In this document: positions 1 through 6,569 of the stretch, one piece after another
Position numbering within the stretch: the stretch's first letter is position 1
How the letters are laid out: the number at the start of each line of letters is the position of its first letter
Source: Serpens sp035497635
Lineage (GTDB): Bacteria; Pseudomonadota; Gammaproteobacteria; Pseudomonadales; Pseudomonadaceae
Assembly: GCA_035497635.1 (NCBI GenBank)
Contig: DATJDB010000334.1
Coordinates: 1-8,467, forward strand
Direction: 5' to 3'
DNA: 8,467 bases
Program-made: the position numbers and the translations under genes
The notes under the pieces: model-generated
What the model was told of the DNA's origin: nothing
The model's database searches: none
What the model saw: the letters and a program-made list of their open reading frames with translations, nothing else

Positions 1-429
1 ACGCCCTGTGTCGGACGCTGCTCCACGGTATTCGGCGATCTGGTGTGCCGGGGCTGCAGGCGTTTTCTGCATGAGATCATCGACTGGAACGGCTATGACG
101 AGACGCGCAAGGCGCAGGTCTGGCGACGACTGGAGCGGCTGCTGGTGCAGGTCATGGAGGACAAGGTGGTGATTCTTGATGCCCAGCTGCTGCGTCAGCA
201 GCTGGAGCAGCGTCAGATACGCTTCATGCCGCAGTTGTCGCCGTATTGCTGGGCGTATCAGCTGCTGGCCCATGGCGCCCGGCATATCCACCGTCTGGAG
301 GCATACGGGCTGGCGCTACGGCCGGCATGTGTCGAATGGACGTTGCCGGCCGTGCGTGATGCGATCGATACGGAATGCTTCGCGCTGTCCGAGGCCTGCT
401 ACCGGCAGGACGCCAGCAGCCAGGCCTGA
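1..429 (+). CDS. DUF1289 domain protein (3' part)
   Basis: The frame is open from base 1, so the start codon lies before the window. The visible 142 residues begin TPCVGRCSTVFGDLVCRGC, with four cysteines at visible residues 3, 7, 16 and 19 in a CxxxC...CxxC pattern, followed by a basic HEIIDWN stretch. This is the signature of the DUF1289 family (E. coli YdhL relatives), small proteins of unknown function in which the cysteines are thought to bind a metal or iron-sulfur cluster. The pseudomonad members carry a longer C-terminal region, as here. Only a few residues should be missing, because the motif normally lies near the N-terminus. The gene ends at TGA 427-429, only 7 bases from the stop codon of the convergent usp gene, with no terminator between them. 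The family is clear; the function is not known. Confidence 0.85.
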   Translation, partial: TPCVGRCSTVFGDLVCRGCRRFLHEIIDWNGYDETRKAQVWRRLERLLVQVMEDKVVILDAQLLRQQLEQRQIRFMPQLSPYCWAYQLLAHGARHIHRLEAYGLALRPACVEWTLPAVRDAIDTECFALSEACYRQDASSQA

Positions 430-436
430 ATTTCTC

Positions 437-1300
437 TCAGCGCTGCAGCAGGGTTTCCAGATGCTGGATGATGTCTTCCGGCTTGAGAATCAGCACATCG
501 CTTTCCAGGGAATCCAGAACCACTTCGGCGGTATTGCCCATCAGGGCGCCGGCCAGGCCGGTGCGTGCCACGGTGCCGATTACGGTGACGGCGGTATCGA
601 GTTGGTGGGCGGTCTTGGGAATCAGTACATCCGCCGGGCCTTCCTCGATGTGCAGGAAGCGATCCTCGATCTCGAACTCGTCCTGGAACGTGCGGCAGGC
701 GTCCCGATAGCGTTGTTCGATGGTTTCCTTGAGCTGGAAGGTCGGATCGGCCGCCGACAGCATGGGGGAGGGGTGGGCGCTCAGGACATGCAGCTCGCCC
801 TGACACAGGTGGGCAATGTCGTTGGCGTGGCTGACGATGCCGGAATGCAGGGTCTGGTGTTCGCTGTCGGAATTGCCGACATCGACGGCGGCGAGGATCG
901 CGCGGCCGGTCCAGGGATCGTCGCTTTTTACCATCAGCACCGGGCACGGGCAGTAGCGCAGCAGTTTCCAGTCTTCCGGGGTGAGAAAGGCTTTTTTCAG
1001 CAGGCTGTCGCGGCGGTGCTGTTTGATGACCAGGGTGCAGCCTTCGCTCTGCTGCGCGGCGATCACGGTCTGGTGCGGGTTGTCCTGCCAGGCCTGCTGG
1101 GCGGAGCAGGCGAATCCTTCCGCGGCCAGTTCTTCGGCCAGCTCGTCCAGCAGAGCGCTGTGATCCTGGTTGGCTTCGGCACACACGAGCAGATGCAGGT
1201 GCGACTGGGTGACGCCGGCAATCAGCCGGGCACGTTTCAGCGCGAGCTGTTCCGGAAGATCGGGCTGGATGACGACCAGAATGCTGCGGATCGCTTGCAT
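437..1300 (-). CDS. Tandem-domain universal stress protein (UspE-like)
   Basis: The 287-residue protein has two Usp domains, about 1-128 and 132-275. The second carries the nucleotide-binding loop (G242-T-V-A-R-T-G248 ... G255-N-T257) in the order seen in UspE. The first lacks the glycine loop and ends in the UspE-like YCPCPVLMV strand. Family members are cytoplasmic and help cells survive starvation, oxidative and anaerobic energy stress; the client is unknown. The start is fixed by AAGGAG at 1308-1313, seven bases before ATG. An ANR/FNR-like box and a TACAGT -10 lie upstream in class II spacing. From memory, several P. aeruginosa tandem Usp genes, including the one in this neighbourhood, are Anr-controlled. 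The gene is divergent from miaE and convergent with the DUF1289 gene. Confidence 0.93.
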   Translation of the reverse strand: MQAIRSILVVIQPDLPEQLALKRARLIAGVTQSHLHLLVCAEANQDHSALLDELAEELAAEGFACSAQQAWQDNPHQTVIAAQQSEGCTLVIKQHRRDSLLKKAFLTPEDWKLLRYCPCPVLMVKSDDPWTGRAILAAVDVGNSDSEHQTLHSGIVSHANDIAHLCQGELHVLSAHPSPMLSAADPTFQLKETIEQRYRDACRTFQDEFEIEDRFLHIEEGPADVLIPKTAHQLDTAVTVIGTVARTGLAGALMGNTAEVVLDSLESDVLILKPEDIIQHLETLLQR

Positions 1301-1330
1301 ATATGTGCTCCTTACGATGTACCTGGCTGA

Positions 1331-1336
1331 ACTGTA
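1331..1336 (-). promoter_or_regulatory. Predicted usp -10 element
   Basis: On the minus strand this hexamer reads TACAGT (4 of 6 matches to TATAAT). It lies 21 bases downstream of the ANR-like box. Transcription would start near 1324, giving a leader of about 23 nt that contains the AAGGAG ribosome binding site. There is no good -35 hexamer, as expected where a class II activator replaces it. Confidence 0.45.
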
Positions 1337-1357
1337 GCCGCCCCATGGTGCGCTGCG

Positions 1358-1371
1358 GTGACCTGAGTCAA
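1358..1371 (-). promoter_or_regulatory. ANR/FNR-type box upstream of usp
   Basis: The plus-strand 14-mer gTGACctgaGTCAa fits the ANR/FNR consensus TTGAY-N4-RTCAA except for G instead of T at the first position. The inner half-sites TGAC and GTCA are perfectly inverted. Its centre (1364.5) is about 40.5 bases upstream of the usp start site predicted from the -10 at 1331-1336, which is the class II activator position. Binding by ANR is inferred, not shown. Confidence 0.6.
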
Positions 1372-1403
1372 ACGCGGGCGCTGGCTGGACGGGCGTGCGG
1401 CCG

Positions 1404-1409
1404 TATAAT
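1404..1409 (+). promoter_or_regulatory. Predicted miaE -10 element (TATAAT)
   Basis: A perfect TATAAT lies 94 bases before the miaE start. The -35 at 17-bp spacing (1381-1386, CTGGCT) is poor, with 3 of 6 matches to TTGACA. Transcription would begin near 1416 and give a leader of nearly 90 nt. Confidence 0.5.
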
Positions 1410-1438
1410 GCCGCGTTTTCGCTTTTGAGCCGAGCCGC

Positions 1439-1507
1439 ATGTCACCGAATCGAGTCCTGGCCCCTGCTTTAACCTTGCACTGCGTGCCGAGCGGGAGGTC
1501 GCTATGA
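1439..1507 (+). CDS. Possible 22-codon leader ORF before miaE
   Basis: Within the predicted miaE leader, an ATG at 1439 opens 22 codons (starting MSPNRVLAPALTLHC) and ends at TGA 1505-1507, overlapping the miaE ATG as ATGA. This arrangement would allow translational coupling. No strong Shine-Dalgarno sequence precedes the ATG, and an ORF this short can easily occur by chance. It resembles no leader peptide I know, and there is no run of regulatory codons. It is listed as a candidate only. Confidence 0.2.
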   Translation: MSPNRVLAPALTLHCVPSGRSL

Positions 1508-2106
1508 CCCTGCCGGAGATTCATGATTTCCTGGGTTGCCGCACGCCGGATGCCTGGGTGGCAGTGGCGCTGCAGCATCAGGACATCCTGCTGATCGATC
1601 ACAAGAACTGTGAGTTCAAGGCCGCTTCGACCGCGTTGAGCCTGATCGCCAAGTACAACCTGCGCCTTGATCTGGTCAATTACATGTCCCGGCTGGCCCG
1701 TGAGGAGTTGGTGCACCACGAGCAGGTGCTGCGCATTCTCAAGAAGCGCAAGATCGACGTGCGTCCGTTGTCGGCCAGTCGTTATGCCTCGGGATTGCGC
1801 GCCGGTGTGCGCACTTCGGAACCGCACAAGCTGGTTGATACGCTGGTGGTCGGTGCCTTTATCGAGGCGCGCAGTTGCGAGCGATTCGAGGCGCTGGTGC
1901 CGCATCTGGACGAGGAGCTGGCCAAGTTCTATGCAGGGCTGCTGGCATCCGAATCACGGCACTACCAGAACTATCTGAAGTTCGCCTACGCGTTTGGCGA
2001 CCAGGCCGATGTGGATCGCGCGGTCGAGCGCTTCCGCGAACTGGAGCGCGAGCTGATCGAAAGCCCCGACACCGAGTTTCGCTTCCACAGCGGCGTGTTG
2101 GCGTAA
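1504..2106 (+). CDS. miaE: tRNA-(ms2io6A)-hydroxylase MiaE
   Basis: MiaE is a non-heme di-iron monooxygenase that uses O2 to hydroxylate the isopentenyl group of ms2i6A at position 37 of tRNAs reading UNN codons. The 200-residue product matches the family length. The ferritin-like four-helix ligands can be read in order: E37 (CEFKAAS), E68 with H71 (REELVHHE), E121 (FIEARSCERF), and E150 with H153 (ASESRHYQNY), that is, two ExxH motifs with two further glutamates. The start at 1504 is supported by GGGAGG at 1493-1498. The gene is divergent from usp, stands alone, and is convergent with lpxH, whose stop codon is 26 bases beyond the miaE stop. The need for oxygen makes the neighbouring ANR-like site worth noting. 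Confidence 0.95.
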   Translation: MTLPEIHDFLGCRTPDAWVAVALQHQDILLIDHKNCEFKAASTALSLIAKYNLRLDLVNYMSRLAREELVHHEQVLRILKKRKIDVRPLSASRYASGLRAGVRTSEPHKLVDTLVVGAFIEARSCERFEALVPHLDEELAKFYAGLLASESRHYQNYLKFAYAFGDQADVDRAVERFRELERELIESPDTEFRFHSGVLA

Positions 2107-2108
2107 CG

Positions 2109-2140
2109 AAAAGGTCGGGCGCGAAGTCCGGCTTACGCCC
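2109..2140 (-). terminator. Weak candidate terminator of lpxH
   Basis: Read on the minus strand, GGGCG (2136-2140, overlapping the lpxH stop) pairs with CGCCC (2117-2121). An inner AAG/CTT pairing may extend the stem. A TTTT run (2109-2112) follows four bases after it. The stem is short and interrupted, so this is a weak call. Confidence 0.3.
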
Positions 2141-2858
2141 CCAGCGGGAAGGGCGCCTGTACCAGTCCGTGCTCGTCGACCTGCAATGCCCAGCCTTGTC
2201 TGTCCCAATCCCCGAGCACAAGACGTTGAACCGTCTGCCCATTCACCGAGAGCGTATGCGCGTCGGGGCGATGGGTGTGTCCATGGATCAGCGTGTGGAC
2301 GCGATGCTCGGCCATCACCCGCTCGACTTCCGCCGGCGTCACGTCGGTGATTTCAGTGGCTTTCATGCGGGTCTGTGCGCGGCTTTCGTTGCGCAGCTTG
2401 CGCGCCAGTTGCCGGCGCTTGCTCAACGGTAGATGGCGAAGAATGAACAGTGACAGCGGATTGCGCAGGATGCGGCGCATGCGCATGTAGGCGTCGTCGG
2501 CGGTGCACAGGCTATCGCCGTGCATCAGCAGCACTCGCTCACCCTCAAGCGTGACGACGCTGGGATCTTTCAGCAGCGTGCAGCCGGCCTCGCGGCAGAA
2601 GGCCTTGCCGATCATGAAGTCGCGGTTGCCATGCATCAGAAAGATCCGCGTGCCGCTATCGCTCAGTTGGCGCAGGGCACTGGCGATCTCGTGCTGGAAG
2701 GGCGACATGCCGTCATCGCCGATCCAGACCTCAAAGAAATCTCCGAGGATGTACAACGCGTCGGCTTGTGCCGCGCGTTCCTGAAGGAAACGTAGAAACG
2801 CCCGGGTAATATCCGGGCGCTCCTCTTCAAGATGCAGATCGGAGATCAGCAGGATCAT
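2133..2858 (-). CDS. lpxH: UDP-2,3-diacylglucosamine diphosphatase LpxH
   Basis: LpxH hydrolyses UDP-2,3-diacylglucosamine to lipid X and UMP, the fourth step of lipid A synthesis, at the inner face of the cytoplasmic membrane. The 241 residues match the family length. The calcineurin-like metallophosphoesterase motifs are complete and in order: D7-L-H9, G39-D40 in GDFFEVWIGDD, G77-N78-R79-D80, H113-G-D115, and H192-G-H194-T-H196. The basic helical insert (MRMRRILRNPLSLFILRHLPLS, about 127-148; given here only to locate it by its ends M127 and S148) corresponds to the membrane/acyl-chain binding cap. The ATG overlaps the ppiB stop codon as ATGA, and there is no strong ribosome binding site of its own, so translation is probably coupled to ppiB. 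The ppiB-lpxH order is common in pseudomonads. Confidence 0.96.
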   Translation of the reverse strand: MILLISDLHLEEERPDITRAFLRFLQERAAQADALYILGDFFEVWIGDDGMSPFQHEIASALRQLSDSGTRIFLMHGNRDFMIGKAFCREAGCTLLKDPSVVTLEGERVLLMHGDSLCTADDAYMRMRRILRNPLSLFILRHLPLSKRRQLARKLRNESRAQTRMKATEITDVTPAEVERVMAEHRVHTLIHGHTHRPDAHTLSVNGQTVQRLVLGDWDRQGWALQVDEHGLVQAPFPLGA

Positions 2859-3349
2859 TCGATAACTTCGGCACGCTCGATGATCACGTCATCCTTCGGT
2901 ACATCCTGGTGACCGCCGCGCATGGTGGTCTGCACGCCCTTGATCTTCTCGACCACATCCATGCCTTCGATCACTTCGCCGAACACGGCATAACCCCAGC
3001 CCTGAACGGTCTGTGCGGTGTGGTCGAGGAAGTCGTTGTCCTTCACGTTGATGAAGAACTGTGCGGAGGCCGAATGCGGCTCCATGGTGCGGGCCATGGC
3101 AACGGTGCCGTTCTTGTTGGAGAGACCGTTGTTGGCTTCGTTCTTGATCGAGGCGCGGGTGCTCTTCTGCTTCATGCCGGGCTCGAAACCGCCGCCCTGG
3201 ATCATGAAATTGCCGATCACGCGGTGGAAGATGGTGTTGTCGTAGTGGCCTTCCTTAACGTACTGGATGAAGTTGGCCACGGTTTCCGGCGCCTTGTCGG
3301 CGAACAGTTGCAGGGTGATGGTGCCGTGATTGGTATGCAGCTTGATCAT
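2855..3349 (-). CDS. ppiB: Peptidyl-prolyl cis-trans isomerase B (cyclophilin)
   Basis: This is a cytoplasmic cyclophilin that speeds cis-trans isomerisation of Xaa-Pro bonds during protein folding. The product has 164 residues, typical of bacterial PpiB, and no signal peptide. The family core is present: FHRVIGNFMIQGGGFEPG with the catalytic arginine, MARTMEPHSASAQFFINVKDN with the conserved Q-F-F-I-N, and GYAVFGEVIEGMDVV. The start is taken at 3349 (MIKLHTNHGTITL), which aligns with the family N-terminus and has GAGAG (plus 3358-3362) eight bases upstream. An in-frame ATG seven codons earlier would add MRQRALV, which the family lacks. It is the first gene of a minus-strand pair with lpxH and is divergent from glnS. 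Confidence 0.95.
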   Translation of the reverse strand: MIKLHTNHGTITLQLFADKAPETVANFIQYVKEGHYDNTIFHRVIGNFMIQGGGFEPGMKQKSTRASIKNEANNGLSNKNGTVAMARTMEPHSASAQFFINVKDNDFLDHTAQTVQGWGYAVFGEVIEGMDVVEKIKGVQTTMRGGHQDVPKDDVIIERAEVIE

Positions 3350-3381
3350 GACAAGGGCTCTCTGTCGCAAGGGGAGTAGGT

Positions 3382-3399
3382 CTGTCAGGCATATGACAG
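3382..3399. repeat. Perfect inverted repeat CTGTCA-N6-TGACAG
   Basis: CTGTCA (3382-3387) and TGACAG (3394-3399) are exact inverse copies separated by six bases. They lie in the ppiB-glnS divergent gap and cover the expected -35 zone of glnS. The size and spacing suit a dimeric regulator bound to adjacent major grooves, but I do not recognise the protein. Confidence 0.4.
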
Positions 3400-3406
3400 C
3401 TTCGGC

Positions 3407-3412
3407 TATGAT
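3407..3412 (+). promoter_or_regulatory. Predicted glnS -10 element (TATGAT)
   Basis: TATGAT matches TATAAT in 5 of 6 positions. The best -35 candidate is CTGTCA at 3382-3387, with a long 19-bp spacer, inside the inverted repeat. Transcription would start near 3419, about 50 nt before the glnS ATG. A ppiB promoter must also lie in this gap on the other strand, but I cannot place it with confidence. Confidence 0.45.
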
Positions 3413-3470
3413 ACGGCGTTTATTTTGCTCGGCCTACCCGGGGCCGCGCAGCAGTCAGTGCAAGGATCCC

Positions 3471-5138
3471 ATGAGCAAGCCCGAGACTCCCGTCGCCGCG
3501 AATTTCCTCCGTCCCATCGTTCAGGCTGATCTGGACAGCGGCAAGCACAGCACGATCATTACCCGCTTCCCGCCGGAGCCCAATGGTTACCTGCATATTG
3601 GCCATGCCAAGTCGATCTGCCTGAACTTCGGTCTGGCGCAGGAGTTCGGCGGACAATGCAACCTGCGCTTCGACGACACCAACCCGGCCAAGGAAGACCA
3701 GGAGTACATCGACGCGATCAAAGAAGACGTGCGCTGGCTGGGCTTCCAGTGGGCCGGCGAAGAACATTACGCCTCGGATTACTTCGAGCAGTTGCATGAC
3801 TGGGCAGTTCATCTGATCAAGGCCGGCAAGGCCTATGTCTGCGACCTGTCCCCCGACGCAGCACGCGAATACCGCGGCAACCTGACCGAGCCGGGCAAGA
3901 ACAGCCCGTTCCGCGAGCGCAGCGTTGAAGAGAACCTCGACCTGTTTGCGCGCATGAAGGCCGGTGAATTCCCGGACAGCGCCCGCGCGCTGCGCGCGAA
4001 GATCGACATGGCCTCGCCGAACATGAACCTGCGCGACCCGATCCTCTATCGAATCCGTCACGCTCACCACCACCAGACCGGTGACAAGTGGTGCATCTAC
4101 CCGAGCTACGACTTCACCCATGGTCAGTCGGACGCCATCGAAGGCATCACCCACTCTATCTGCACCCTGGAGTTCGAGGATCACCGCCCGCTGTACGAGT
4201 GGTTCCTGGACAACCTGCCGGTCCCGGCCACGCCGCGCCAGTACGAATTCGCGCGCCTGAACCTGAACTACACCATCACCAGCAAGCGCAAGCTCAAGCA
4301 GTTGGTTGATGAGAAGCACGTCAATGGCTGGGACGACCCGCGCATGTCCACGCTGTCCGGCTTCCGTCGCCGTGGCTATACGCCGGCCTCGATTCGCACC
4401 TTCTGCGACATGATCGGCGTCAACCGCGCCGGTGGCCTGGTCGACATCGGCATGCTGGAATTTGCCATTCGTGAAGACCTGGATGCCAATGCGGCCCGCG
4501 CCATGTGCGTGCTCAAGCCGCTCAAGGTGGTGATTACCAACTACCCGGAAGGGCAGGTCGAGAACCTGGAACTGTCGCGCCATCCCAAGCTGGACATGGG
4601 TGTGCGCGTGCTGCCGTTCTCGCGCGAAATCTACATCGATGCCAGCGACTTCGAGGAAGTCCCGCCGGCCGGCTTCAAGCGCCTGATCCCCGGCGGCGAA
4701 GCGCGCCTGCGGGGTAGCTATGTGATCCGCGCCGACGAGGCGATCAAGGATGCCGCCGGCAACATCGTCGAGCTGCGTTGCTCCTACGACGAAAATACCC
4801 TGGGCAAGAATCCGGAAGGCCGCAAGGTCAAGGGCGTGATTCACTGGGTGCCGGCCGCTGAAAGCGTGGAATGCGAAGTGCGTCTGTACGACCGTCTGTT
4901 CCGCTCGGCCAACCCGGAAAAGACCGAGGAGGGCGGCAGCTTCCTGGACAACATCAATCCGCAATCCCTGGTGGTTCTTAAAGGCTGCCGCGCCGAGCCG
5001 TCGCTGGCCAGTGCCGTGGCGGAAGAGCGCTTCCAGTTCGAGCGCGAAGGTTATTTCTGCGTAGACCGCCGCGACTCCACGCCCGAGGCGCCGGTCTTCA
5101 ACCGTACCGTGACGCTGCGCGATTCCTGGGGAGCCTGA
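3471..5138 (+). CDS. glnS: Glutaminyl-tRNA synthetase
   Basis: GlnRS joins glutamine to tRNA-Gln in the cytoplasm. The 555 residues match the usual bacterial length. Class I signatures are the HIGH motif at 42-45 (NGYLHIGHAKS) and the KMSKS equivalent ITSKRKL around 270-275. The Rossmann core carries RFPPEPNGY and RFDDTNP, and the anticodon-binding beta-barrels occupy roughly the last 220 residues. The start at 3471 has AAGGA at 3462-3466. The frame stays open upstream to an ATG at 3330, but that extension runs through the promoter and the ppiB start, so I rejected it. cysS begins one base after the glnS stop, which points to a synthetase operon. Presence of GlnRS implies direct Gln-tRNA formation, as is normal for gammaproteobacteria. 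Confidence 0.97.
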   Translation: MSKPETPVAANFLRPIVQADLDSGKHSTIITRFPPEPNGYLHIGHAKSICLNFGLAQEFGGQCNLRFDDTNPAKEDQEYIDAIKEDVRWLGFQWAGEEHYASDYFEQLHDWAVHLIKAGKAYVCDLSPDAAREYRGNLTEPGKNSPFRERSVEENLDLFARMKAGEFPDSARALRAKIDMASPNMNLRDPILYRIRHAHHHQTGDKWCIYPSYDFTHGQSDAIEGITHSICTLEFEDHRPLYEWFLDNLPVPATPRQYEFARLNLNYTITSKRKLKQLVDEKHVNGWDDPRMSTLSGFRRRGYTPASIRTFCDMIGVNRAGGLVDIGMLEFAIREDLDANAARAMCVLKPLKVVITNYPEGQVENLELSRHPKLDMGVRVLPFSREIYIDASDFEEVPPAGFKRLIPGGEARLRGSYVIRADEAIKDAAGNIVELRCSYDENTLGKNPEGRKVKGVIHWVPAAESVECEVRLYDRLFRSANPEKTEEGGSFLDNINPQSLVVLKGCRAEPSLASAVAEERFQFEREGYFCVDRRDSTPEAPVFNRTVTLRDSWGA

Positions 5139-5139
5139 T

Positions 5140-6525
5140 ATGGCGCTGGCGATCTACAACACGCTGAGCAAGACCAAGGACGTATTCACGCCCCTGGTCG
5201 ATAACCAGGTGCGCATGTATGTGTGCGGCATGACCGTGTACGACTTCTGCCACATAGGCCATGCGCGGGTGATGGTGGCCTTTGATGTTGTCAGTCGTTG
5301 GCTGCGTCATCGCGGCTATGACGTCACCTACGTGCGCAATATTACCGATATTGACGACAAGATCATCCGTCGCGCCAACGAGAACGGCGAGCCGTTCGAA
5401 GCGCTGGTGGAGCGCATGATCGCCGCCATGCACGAGGACGAAGCGCGCCTTGCCGTGCTGCGCCCGGACATCGAGCCGCGTGCCACTCAGCACATCGATG
5501 GCATGTTCACCATGATCCAGACGCTGATCGACAAGGGCTACGCCTACGCGCCGGGTAATGGCGATGTTTATTACCGGGTCGGCAAGTTCGAAGGCTACGG
5601 CAAGCTGTCGCGCCGCAAGATCGAAGATTTGAAGATCGGTGCGCGCATCGAAGTGGACGAGGCCAAGGAAGATCCGCTGGATTTTGTGCTGTGGAAGGGC
5701 GCCAAGCCCGGTGAGCCGAGCTGGCAATCGCCCTGGGGTGCGGGCCGTCCCGGCTGGCACATCGAATGCTCGGTGATGTCCACCTGCTGCCTGGGTGACA
5801 CCTTCGACATCCACGGCGGCGGCCCGGACCTGGTGTTCCCACACCATGAGAACGAAATCGCCCAGAGCGAGGCGGCCACCGGCAAGCAGTACGCCAACGC
5901 CTGGATGCACGCCGGCGCGGTGCGTGTCGATGGCGAGAAGATGTCCAAGAGTCTGGGCAACTTCTTCACTATTCGCGAGGTGCTGGAAAAGTATCACCCG
6001 GAAGTGGTGCGCTATCTGCTGGTTTCGAGCCACTACCGCAGCCCGATCAACTACTCCGAAGACAGCCTCAAGGAAGCCAAGGGCGCGCTGGAGCGTTTCT
6101 ACAACGGCCTGAAAGGCTTGCCGGATGCGGCGCCTGCCGGCGGTGAAGACTTCGTGGCGCGCTTTGGTGCAGCGATGGACGATGACTTCAATTCGCCGGA
6201 AGCCTGCGCTGTGCTGTTCGAGATGGTGCGCGAAGTGAACCGCCTGCGCGATACGGATATGCAATCCGCCGCAGCACTGGCGGCGCGTCTCAAGGAACTG
6301 GCCGGCGTGCTCGGCGTGCTGCAACTCGATCCCGACGCCTTTCTGCAGACTGGTGCATCTGGCAAGGTCGATGCGGCCGAAGTTGATGCTCTGATTGCCG
6401 CGCGTCTGCAAGCCCGCGCCGATAAAAACTGGGCCGAGTCCGACCGCATCCGCGACCAGCTCACCGCCATGGGCGTGGTGCTGGAGGATGGCAAGGGCGG
6501 TACAACCTGGCGTCTGGCTGACTGA
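5140..6525 (+). CDS. cysS: Cysteinyl-tRNA synthetase
   Basis: CysRS joins cysteine to tRNA-Cys. At 461 residues it equals the E. coli enzyme in length. The zinc ligands that recognise the cysteine thiol are C29 (VCGMTVYD), C210 (HIECSVMS), H235 and E239 (PHHENEIAQSE). The class I motifs are H38-I-G-H41 and K267-M-S-K-S271. The C-terminal part holds the DALR-type helical domain (MDDDFNSPEA). The start at 5140 lies one base after the glnS stop, and the GGGGAG ribosome binding site sits inside the last glnS codons (about 5128-5133), so the two genes are almost certainly co-transcribed and perhaps translationally coupled. A strong terminator begins 17 bases after the stop, so the operon ends here. 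In the P. aeruginosa order as I remember it, folD comes next; it is absent here. Confidence 0.97.
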   Translation: MALAIYNTLSKTKDVFTPLVDNQVRMYVCGMTVYDFCHIGHARVMVAFDVVSRWLRHRGYDVTYVRNITDIDDKIIRRANENGEPFEALVERMIAAMHEDEARLAVLRPDIEPRATQHIDGMFTMIQTLIDKGYAYAPGNGDVYYRVGKFEGYGKLSRRKIEDLKIGARIEVDEAKEDPLDFVLWKGAKPGEPSWQSPWGAGRPGWHIECSVMSTCCLGDTFDIHGGGPDLVFPHHENEIAQSEAATGKQYANAWMHAGAVRVDGEKMSKSLGNFFTIREVLEKYHPEVVRYLLVSSHYRSPINYSEDSLKEAKGALERFYNGLKGLPDAAPAGGEDFVARFGAAMDDDFNSPEACAVLFEMVREVNRLRDTDMQSAAALAARLKELAGVLGVLQLDPDAFLQTGASGKVDAAEVDALIAARLQARADKNWAESDRIRDQLTAMGVVLEDGKGGTTWRLAD

Positions 6526-6542
6526 TCTTGCCTGGTTGGAAG

Positions 6543-6569
6543 AAAGGCCGCCTTTCAGGCGGCCTTTTT
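6543..6569. terminator. Bidirectional terminator shared by cysS and the hydrolase gene
   Basis: AAAGGCCGCC (6543-6552) and GGCGGCCTTT (6558-6567) form a perfect 10-bp stem with a TTTCA loop, followed by T6565-T6569 on the plus strand and a TTTCTT tract on the minus strand. The hydrolase TGA (6555-6557) is in the loop, so one arm of the hairpin also encodes its last codons. Confidence 0.9.

Noticed and set aside
176..1330. 384-codon plus-strand ORF over usp
   Set aside because: It is antisense to a clear tandem Usp gene with its own ribosome binding site. The translation resembles no family and has no ribosome binding site.
3330..3470. 47-codon N-terminal extension of glnS
   Set aside because: It crosses the ppiB start, the inverted repeat and the glnS -10, lacks a ribosome binding site, and is not part of the GlnRS family. 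ATG 3471 has AAGGA and the right length.
3420..4964. 514-codon minus-strand ORF antisense to glnS
   Set aside because: Long antisense frames are common opposite GC-rich genes. Its composition is rich in V, A, H and Q without domains, and glnS is unmistakable.
5098..6411. 437-codon minus-strand ORF antisense to cysS
   Set aside because: It is a shadow of the cysS codon pattern, with no recognisable motif and no start signal.
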